Source: Bifidobacterium imperatoris (GTDB taxonomy: Bacteria > Actinomycetota > Actinomycetes > Actinomycetales > Bifidobacteriaceae). Taken from it: a stretch of 64,000 nt of DNA. The DNA lies in assembly GCF_002860405.1 (NCBI RefSeq), contig NZ_NMWV01000006.1, positions 1 to 64,000 on the forward strand. Reading direction: 5' to 3'. Made by a program: the position numbers and the translations under genes. The first letter of the stretch is position 1; the number at the start of each line of letters is the position of its first letter. The notes under the pieces are model-generated. The model worked only from the letters and a program-made list of their open reading frames with translations. It had not been told where the DNA came from and did no database searches. Below are positions 57,927 through 64,000 of the stretch, piece after piece.

Positions 57927-59054
57927 TTACTTCGGCTGCGCTGGCGGTGCAGGCGGCGCACCGATCAAGCCGAGTCGGCTCAGCGGTGCTGCAGTAATAT
58001 GGCGCAGCGCCAGCAACAAACCGAATGCGAGCGCGGCAATACCAGACACACTCACCACAGCACTGACAATGGCACCCTCTACTGACCAGGAAGCTTCGAT
58101 ATTCAAGCCCGGCAGTACCTGCCAAATCACGTACGCGCTGTACGCCAGAAGCAGCAATCCGCCAGTAATCAGCACACTGCCTGCAATCTGCACGCTCACT
58201 GAGGAGACGCGGCGGCCGGGATCATCCATGCCGGAGGTGCGCGTGAATGCCAATGTAATCAAAGCCAGGCCCGCGACCAGCAGAATCGACATCAGCACGT
58301 CCGATGTGCGGTGCCACTGCCCCACCATCACTGATACGCCTACCAGTACCGACCAGATGCCGCCGACTACAGCGGCCAGCGCACGCGCGGCTCGCGGCAC
58401 GGCAATCAGCAGCAATACTGCACTGGCTGCAGCCAGCATGGTGTGGCCGGAAGGCGCGGAATTAGCGACCGGTGAGTCGGTCTGAATGATGAACGGGCGC
58501 GGCAGCAGCTGTTTGATTTGGGTGACGGCAAGGCACACTGCAGCAAATACTGCCATCTGCCCGACCAGCCACCAGCGGCGACGCACCAAGGCAATAATCA
58601 CGCCAATGCCGCCAAGCACACAGCTCACTGCAATAACAAGCCAGGATTGCGCCACCGCGTAAATCACGCCTGATATCCAGACCGGCACATGGGCGGGCAG
58701 CTGGCTCCACACGATTTCGTCATACGACTGACCGTTTTCGGTGTAGACGCACAGCCACCAAATACCGAATGCGGCCAGAATCAACAGCACGCCGAACACT
58801 GCGCACAGCACGCGGCTGGAAATGCGCGGGCGAACGGTCAGCGGATCAAGTCGGGCAAGACCTCGGTCAAGATCATCGCTCAATCTATGATCGAACATAT
58901 CCGCGTCGTCGGTATTGCGAGCCGGGCTCGATACTGGGCCGAGCGCCGCCAACGGATCGTGGACCGCGGAATCAATCGAATCAATAGAGCCGACCATGTT
59001 TGCAGGCGCGTGCGGATCGCGAATTACAGGATGCTGTGCGTCATTCATACCCAT
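57927..59054 (-). CDS. PAP2-family membrane phosphatase
   Basis: A 375-residue integral membrane protein. The PAP2 motifs are KQLLPRP, then SAPSGHTM and a GQWHRTSDVLMS block, which carry the His and Arg residues of lipid phosphate phosphatases. About eight membrane segments follow a cytosolic tail. It may recycle undecaprenyl or other lipid phosphates. The start is uncertain (ATG 59054 or 59048). Confidence 0.87.
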   Translation of the reverse strand: MGMNDAQHPVIRDPHAPANMVGSIDSIDSAVHDPLAALGPVSSPARNTDDADMFDHRLSDDLDRGLARLDPLTVRPRISSRVLCAVFGVLLILAAFGIWWLCVYTENGQSYDEIVWSQLPAHVPVWISGVIYAVAQSWLVIAVSCVLGGIGVIIALVRRRWWLVGQMAVFAAVCLAVTQIKQLLPRPFIIQTDSPVANSAPSGHTMLAAASAVLLLIAVPRAARALAAVVGGIWSVLVGVSVMVGQWHRTSDVLMSILLVAGLALITLAFTRTSGMDDPGRRVSSVSVQIAGSVLITGGLLLLAYSAYVIWQVLPGLNIEASWSVEGAIVSAVVSVSGIAALAFGLLLALRHITAAPLSRLGLIGAPPAPPAQPK

Positions 59055-59200
59055 GACTGTACGGCCGCGCCCCGGACAGTGGCGTGTAAGAGTCGTGGCT
59101 CAGGGCCAAATCCGCACAAACAGACGCTAGTGGGCGAGCTAATCGATGTACAAAGTCACAATGCGCAGCACATGCGAAAGAGAGGCGAGGAAATAGAAAA

Positions 59201-59282
59201 CCCCCACGCACCCGCAAGAGGCCACTTACCCTTGCTGCATTCCTGCCCTGGGGGAGTTGGGTGACATAGCGCCGCGTGGAGG
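59201..59282 (-). ncRNA. ffs: Signal recognition particle RNA, small bacterial type
   Basis: On the minus strand the apical domain reads CCCCCAGGGCAGGAATGCAG and then CAAGGG, the SRP RNA core that binds Ffh (GGAA tetraloop region and asymmetric loop). Outer arms CCTCCACGC and GCGTGGGGG close the helix, and TTTTC follows. The RNA partners Ffh and FtsY. Confidence 0.95.
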
Positions 59283-59518
59283 CTTTGTTCAGTGTAAAGA
59301 CATGCGTGGACTATCGCAACTCCACCAGCGGCTTCATCAACAACTCCACCCACAACTCACCCACAACTCCCATGCCTTCAGCCAGCGTCCAGCAGCCTTT
59401 CAGCAGGCATCGTTCAATCATCAAATTTGTGAGAATTCGGCGCAAATACACTCCGCCCAAGGTGGAAATCACCCAAAAATTAGCTCTATTTTCAGCACCC
59501 ATGGTTACGGTGTCATGC

Positions 59519-61852
59519 ATGGCTTCATATCAACGTCGCGCACGTGCCGGCAGCAATGGCCCCGCCACTCGCAAACCGCGCACCACACAAAGCAAGACCG
59601 CCGGCAGCCACAGCACCAGCCACCGCCGCAATCATAAGAAAAAAGGCGGCAACGGCAAGCATCGCGTATTGAAGTGGATTCTTCGGATTTTCCTCGGCCT
59701 TCTCGGCCTAGGCATTCTGACCGGCATCGGCGTATTCGCATACCTGTACGCCACCACCGAAGTGCCGCAGCCGGAAAAATTCGCGCTGGCAGAGAAAACC
59801 ACGGTGTATTACTCGGACGGCACTACCGCCATCGGCTCATATGCAGAGCAGAATCGTGAGATTATTTCCTGCACCGACTTGCCGGATTACATCGGCAACG
59901 CCATCGTGGCATCCGAAAACCGCACATTCTATACGGATAAAGGCATCGACTTAAAAGGCATCGCCCGCGCATTCCTGAACAATGTGACCACGGGAACCCG
60001 CCAAGGTGGCTCTACTATTACCCAGCAGTACGCTGAACGCTACTATCTCGGCGAAACCACCACGTACGCGGGCAAGGCTCGCGAGGCGATTCTGGCTATC
60101 AAAATTGCACAAACTGAATCTAAGGAAGAAGTGCTGTGCAATTACATGAATACGATTTATCTGGGCCGTAATTCGTACGGCATTCAGGCAGCCGCCAAAG
60201 CCTACTTCAATAAGGATGCCAAGGACTTGACGCTGTCTGAAGCTGCGATGATTGCGGGCATTATTCCAGCGCCTTCCACATGGGATCCGGCCGACAACCC
60301 AAATATTGCCAAGCAGCGATTCAAGCGCGTGCTGAACATCATGCAGGAAGACGGATACATTACCGCCAAAGAACGTAAGGCAGCCGCTTTCCCGGAGACC
60401 GCTGCGGTAGCGCAACAGAATGAGTATCAGGGGCCCAACGGCTATCTGCTCACCATGGTGCGCCAGGAATTGGTGGATTCCAAGGCCTTCACCAAGGAAG
60501 ACTTGGATACCGGCGGCTACAAGATCGTCACCACCATTGATAAAGCCAAACAGGATGTTATGCAGTCTGTGGGCGACGCGCGCGTCAATGGCATGCCAGA
60601 TACCTTGCAGGTTGGTGGCATCGCAGTGGAGCAAAAAACCGGTGCCGTGGTAAGTATTTACGCCGGTTCTGATTATCTGACAAAGCCGCTCAACAACGCT
60701 AATCAGGCAGTATTCGAGCCTGGCTCAACTATGAAACCGTTCGCGCTACTTGGCGCAGCTCAGGAGGGCGTGAGCTTCGATACGAAGTTCAACGGCAACT
60801 CGCATCAGCATTTCTCCGGTATTTCCGCGGAAGTCAATAATGCGTTGAACATCAACTGGGGCAATATCAACCTCTATCAGGCCACTGCGAACTCAGTGAA
60901 CACAGTGTTCATGAATGTGAACGAACATCTGACTCCGCAACGCACAGCAAAGATCGCACATGAGGCAGGCATTACCGGCGATATTGATGAGACTTCGCCG
61001 TACAACGTGCTGGGCATCAACGCGCTGACTGTATGGGATTTGGCTCAGGGACACTCGACTATCGCTAATAATGGCGTGAAAAATACGCTGCACATGGTGT
61101 CTCAGGTGCTTGATTCGAATGGTAAGAACCTGTACAAAGCGCCTAGTGAGAATAAGAAAGTGTTCGATGCCAACGATTGCGAGCTTGTGCAGAAGGCTAT
61201 GCTCGGCACTACAACCACCGGTACTGCATCTAGTGTGTCTCGCGCGCTCGGCGGCCGCCAGGTGGCCGGTAAGTCCGGCACTGCGAATGATGAGCTTGCC
61301 GCTTCATTCGTGGGGTATACGCCAAGTTTGATGAATGTGTGGGCTATTTGGAACCCGGATGCTGACGGTAATCCGCAGGTTGTGCCCGCTTTCGGCGGCT
61401 ATGGCGTGACGTCTACCGGATATCCGGCACATTTGTTCACTGAATATATGTCTCAGGCGTTGAAGGGCACTGCAGTTGAGCAGTTCACCACGCCTAAGGA
61501 CACCGGTAAAATCGGCGGACCTGATGGCACGTGGGGCTTGGGCAGCGGTTCTTCATCGTCCTCTGACTCGTCCAGCAATAGCCAGCAGTCCACTACCGAG
61601 GGCAATTCCTCGTCGTCTTCCGGCACTGGATCGAACAGCCAGTCTTCTACTCCGGATTGTTCCACGAATCCAAGCTCAGCTGCATGCCAGAACAGCTCCA
61701 ATAGTTCCAATAGCAGTAATGGCAACGAGAGTACGGATTCGTCGGGCGGCTCGAGTGGAAGCGACGAATCCGGAGGCGGCAACAGCAGCGGCTCCGATTC
61801 CGGTGGCGACACCGGAACAGGGGATGGCAGCTCGACCGGAGGTAATTCTTAA
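59519..61852 (+). CDS. Bifunctional penicillin-binding protein, class A
   Basis: A protein of about 777 residues that polymerises and crosslinks peptidoglycan. A basic tail and a membrane segment (about 58-80) precede the GT51 domain with catalytic Glu133 in SENRTFYTDKGID and RQGGSTITQQYAERYYLGE. The transpeptidase has S403-TMK (PGSTMKPF), S459-VN (TANSVN) and K585-SG (AGKSGTA). A long Ser/Gly/Asn-rich tail (about 670-777) follows. The start is uncertain: ATG 59519 was chosen because the frame upstream runs into the SRP RNA; 59501 is possible. Confidence 0.93.
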   Translation: MASYQRRARAGSNGPATRKPRTTQSKTAGSHSTSHRRNHKKKGGNGKHRVLKWILRIFLGLLGLGILTGIGVFAYLYATTEVPQPEKFALAEKTTVYYSDGTTAIGSYAEQNREIISCTDLPDYIGNAIVASENRTFYTDKGIDLKGIARAFLNNVTTGTRQGGSTITQQYAERYYLGETTTYAGKAREAILAIKIAQTESKEEVLCNYMNTIYLGRNSYGIQAAAKAYFNKDAKDLTLSEAAMIAGIIPAPSTWDPADNPNIAKQRFKRVLNIMQEDGYITAKERKAAAFPETAAVAQQNEYQGPNGYLLTMVRQELVDSKAFTKEDLDTGGYKIVTTIDKAKQDVMQSVGDARVNGMPDTLQVGGIAVEQKTGAVVSIYAGSDYLTKPLNNANQAVFEPGSTMKPFALLGAAQEGVSFDTKFNGNSHQHFSGISAEVNNALNINWGNINLYQATANSVNTVFMNVNEHLTPQRTAKIAHEAGITGDIDETSPYNVLGINALTVWDLAQGHSTIANNGVKNTLHMVSQVLDSNGKNLYKAPSENKKVFDANDCELVQKAMLGTTTTGTASSVSRALGGRQVAGKSGTANDELAASFVGYTPSLMNVWAIWNPDADGNPQVVPAFGGYGVTSTGYPAHLFTEYMSQALKGTAVEQFTTPKDTGKIGGPDGTWGLGSGSSSSSDSSSNSQQSTTEGNSSSSSGTGSNSQSSTPDCSTNPSSAACQNSSNSSNSSNGNESTDSSGGSSGSDESGGGNSSGSDSGGDTGTGDGSSTGGNS

Positions 61853-61876
61853 ACCGATTTTGCTGCATATATGACT

Positions 61877-61909
61877 GTGGGCTCCTTGCAGATTTTGCAA
61901 GGAGCCCAC
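61877..61909 (+). terminator. Terminator after the PBP gene
   Basis: GTGGGCTCCTTGCA pairs perfectly with TGCAAGGAGCCCAC around GATTT, followed by ATTGGGTTTT, 24 bp after the PBP stop. Confidence 0.9.
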
Positions 61910-61954
61910 ATTGGGTTTTATGCGGCTATAGCCGTATTGACCTTACCGCTGATG

Positions 61955-62002
61955 ACTACCCCTCAGTCGGCTTCGCCGCCAGCTCCCCTGACAAGGGGAG
62001 CC
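61955..62002 (-). repeat. Dispersed two-hairpin element, copy 2
   Basis: Reverse-orientation copy of the element at 50154-50201, identical except for two bases that swap one C-G pair to G-C in hairpin 2 (CGGC-GAA-GCCG). It ends 10 bp before the leuA stop, so it lies in the leuA 3' region on the same strand as the gene. Confidence 0.9.
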
Positions 62003-62012
62003 AGAAGGAGGG

Positions 62013-63929
62013 TCAGCGTGCGCGGCGGGAGCGGTTGATGGCGGAGATGATGGCCTTCAGTGCGCTGGTGGTGATGGAGGAATCGATACCCACACCCCAA
62101 ACGATCTGTGCATCATCGGCCTCGCCAACCTGGCATTCCACGTAGGAGGCTGCCATAGCGTTGGTGCCCACGGACATCGTGTGCTCCACGTAGTCCATAA
62201 CGGAGGCATCCACGCCGAAGTTGGAGATGGCGTTGAGGAAGGCGGCAATCGGACCGTTGCCCATACCGGAAACCTCGCGCTCCACCGGCTCATCCACGCC
62301 CACGTTCACACCGCGATCGAGCAGGCGAGCCTTGAGCACAGTATCGGAACCGTCTTCGCCGGAGCTGATAGCCACCTTGAGCAGCTTCAAGCGGCCCCAC
62401 GGAGCGAGCGAAGCGTCGTGAGTATCGCCCACGACCACGCCAGCGGCAGTCATACCAGACTGCTCGACCGGCAGGTACTCGTCCTTGAACAGACGCCAGA
62501 TATCCTCGTCCTTGACTTCCTTCTTGGTGTCGTCCGCGTACTTCTGCACGATCTTGTCGAATTCCACCTGCAGGCGCTTCGGCAGGTCAAGGTTGTGGTT
62601 GGTCTTGAGCAGGTAGGCCATGCCGCCCTTGCCGGACTGGGAGTTGACGCGGATGATGGCCTCGTAGGTGCGGCCGATATCCTTCGGATCGATCGGCAGG
62701 TACGGCACGAGCCAAATGAAGTTGTCCAAATCGGCACCAGCGCGCTCGGCGGCCACCTGACGAGCCTCGAGACCCTTCTTGATGGCGTCCTGATGGGAGC
62801 CGGAGAAGGCGGTGAACACGAAGTTGCCGGCGTACGGGTGACGTTCGGAAATCTTGATCTGGTTGCAGTACTCAACGGTCTTGCGGATTTCCGGCACGTT
62901 GGAGAGGTCCAGCTGCGGGTCAAGACCCTGGGTCAGCATGTTGAGACCCAGCGTGACGAGGTCCACGTTGCCGGTACGCTCGCCGTTGCCCAGCAAGCAG
63001 CCTTCCACACGATCAGCGCCAGCGAGCACAGCCAGCTCGGTGGCGGCAACGCCCATGCCCTCATCGTTGTGCGGATGCAGGGACAGCACCACAGCATCGC
63101 GATCGTCCAAGTGAGTGGACACGTACTCCACTTCGTCGGCGAACACGTTCGGCGTGGTCATTTCCACGGTGGCCGGCAGGTTGATGATCATCGGATGTTC
63201 AGGGGTGGGCTTAATCACGCCGATCACAGCGTTGCACACCTCGACTGCGTACTCCGGCTCGGTACCGGTGAAGGATTCCGGCGAGTACTCGTAGTACAGG
63301 TCGATGCCCTTGGCTTCGGATTCGAGGTCCTTGCACAGTTCGGCGGCGTCCGTGGCGAGCTTCTTGATTTCTTCCTTGTTCTTGCGGAACACGACTTCGC
63401 GCTGCAGCACAGACACGGAGTTGTAGAAGTGCACGATGGCACGCTTGGCACCCTTCAGTGCCTCGTACGTACGGCGAATCAAGTGCTCGCGGCACTGGGT
63501 GAGCACCACGATGGTCACATCGTCCGGAATCAGCTCACGCTCGATGAGCATGCGAATAAAGTCAAAATCAGTCTCAGAAGCGGACGGGAAGCCTACCTCG
63601 ATCTCCTTGAATCCCATGGAGACCAGGAGATTCCAGAAGCGCAGCTTACGCTCGGAATCCATCGGGTTGACGAGTGCCTGGTTGCCGTCGCGCAAATCCA
63701 CAGAGCACCAGCGCGGTGCGCGCTGCAGTCGCTTACCCGGCCACGTACGCTCCGGGTAATCAAACGGGACCTGCTTGTCGTATGCCACGTACTTGTTGTA
63801 CGGCATGCGGCTCGGCTTCTGCGGATCACCGATGAATCGTGCCGGAGGCAGCAGCGGGTCATTATTACCCCCATTGGACGCTGCGGCAACCGCTGCGAGA
63901 TCAAAAACGGATGATTGATCCTGACCCAT
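62013..63929 (-). CDS. leuA: 2-isopropylmalate synthase
   Basis: A 638-residue enzyme of leucine synthesis that joins acetyl-CoA and 2-oxoisovalerate. The active-site block is CSVDLRDGNQALVNPM, with HPHNDEGMGVA as the metal-binding HxH region. A C-terminal regulatory LeuA dimer domain (about 500-638) should bind leucine. The long N-terminal part marks the actinobacterial type. The start at 63929 has AGGAGG upstream. The window ends 71 bp further on, so a leader peptide or attenuator cannot be judged. Confidence 0.96.
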   Translation of the reverse strand: MGQDQSSVFDLAAVAAASNGGNNDPLLPPARFIGDPQKPSRMPYNKYVAYDKQVPFDYPERTWPGKRLQRAPRWCSVDLRDGNQALVNPMDSERKLRFWNLLVSMGFKEIEVGFPSASETDFDFIRMLIERELIPDDVTIVVLTQCREHLIRRTYEALKGAKRAIVHFYNSVSVLQREVVFRKNKEEIKKLATDAAELCKDLESEAKGIDLYYEYSPESFTGTEPEYAVEVCNAVIGVIKPTPEHPMIINLPATVEMTTPNVFADEVEYVSTHLDDRDAVVLSLHPHNDEGMGVAATELAVLAGADRVEGCLLGNGERTGNVDLVTLGLNMLTQGLDPQLDLSNVPEIRKTVEYCNQIKISERHPYAGNFVFTAFSGSHQDAIKKGLEARQVAAERAGADLDNFIWLVPYLPIDPKDIGRTYEAIIRVNSQSGKGGMAYLLKTNHNLDLPKRLQVEFDKIVQKYADDTKKEVKDEDIWRLFKDEYLPVEQSGMTAAGVVVGDTHDASLAPWGRLKLLKVAISSGEDGSDTVLKARLLDRGVNVGVDEPVEREVSGMGNGPIAAFLNAISNFGVDASVMDYVEHTMSVGTNAMAASYVECQVGEADDAQIVWGVGIDSSITTSALKAIISAINRSRRAR

Positions 63930-64000
63930 CGTTCCTCCTTTTCTATTGATGTACGCGAAGTTCGTTTCCTATGGTTTGTCAAGAGCTTCGCGGCTTTGTT

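Noticed and set aside
54657..58085. 1142-codon plus-strand frame
   Set aside because: Antisense to topA and part of tmk, both certain genes.
59276..59518. Longer N-terminus of the penicillin-binding protein
   Set aside because: This frame runs to the edge of the SRP RNA gene and lacks an RBS; the family start fits 59501-59519.
62181..63914. 577-codon plus-strand frame
   Set aside because: Antisense to leuA.

Overview
The window looks like the chromosome of a Bifidobacterium, most likely of the B. longum group. The strongest pointer is the 1966-residue GH101 endo-alpha-N-acetylgalactosaminidase, whose length and catalytic residues (Asp789, Glu822) match EngBF as I remember it from B. longum. 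A second NahK-type N-acetylhexosamine 1-kinase, class II GalT, actinobacterial-style topA, small-type SRP RNA and generally high GC coding fit the same assignment. No database was searched. All family names come from reading the translated sequence.

Layout, left to right. (1) 1-1105: no convincing gene; a 90-bp-spaced repeat near the left edge. (2) 1106-5261: a zinc-starvation island. A Zur-box-like palindrome lies between a COG0523-like gene and a divergent operon of six cysteine-poor ribosomal protein paralogues (L28, L33, S14, L31B, L36, L32) followed by an AdcA-type zinc-binding protein with a ZinT-like C-terminal domain. (3) 5262-6550: scar region with an IS3 orfA remnant, a T-box-like leader remnant, tRNA-Thr and a tiny His-rich ORF. 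(4) 6555-19801: DUF1275 membrane protein, the mucin O-glycan enzyme EngBF, a small membrane-anchored protein, tRNA-Glu/tRNA-Gln, a DUF4143 ATPase behind a 23-bp repeat array, gltX, a second tiny ORF and a DUF805 protein. (5) 19865-32194: a carbohydrate locus with a GH123-like (DUF4091) hydrolase, a GNAT-like acyltransferase, a sugar ABC importer without its ATPase, a LacI regulator with candidate operators, a hexose mutarotase-like protein, GalT, NahK and an AraC regulator. (6) 32228-41057: a second DUF4143 ATPase behind palindromic repeats, an unknown helical protein, a histidine phosphatase, an MFS transporter, an AlbA/Schlafen-type ATP-binding regulator behind a 36-bp palindrome, and an OafA-type acyltransferase. 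(7) 41338-52799: CMD protein, Fe-type alcohol dehydrogenase, MetNIQ-like transporter, GtrA protein, tautomerase, formate-THF ligase, C69 dipeptidase, PEBP protein and a cell-wall surface protein. (8) 52917-63929: holB, tmk, topA, PAP2 protein, SRP RNA, penicillin-binding protein and leuA.

How it may work together. EngBF outside the cell releases core-1 disaccharide from mucin. The locus at 19865-31002 has no signal peptide on its hydrolase, so it looks like an import-then-cleave route for an oligosaccharide containing HexNAc. GalNAc or GlcNAc released in the cytosol could be phosphorylated by the NahK paralogue and made into a UDP-sugar by the coupled GalT paralogue. This differs from the classical GNB/LNB cluster because no phosphorylase or epimerase gene is present.

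Three ATPase/regulator genes (14956, 32228, 37411) each carry their own repeat or palindrome array just upstream, which suggests self-contained autoregulated modules. Two surface-protein genes carry G8 homopolymer tracts, one in the EngBF signal-peptide codons and one upstream of the wall-anchored protein, and both are candidates for phase variation.
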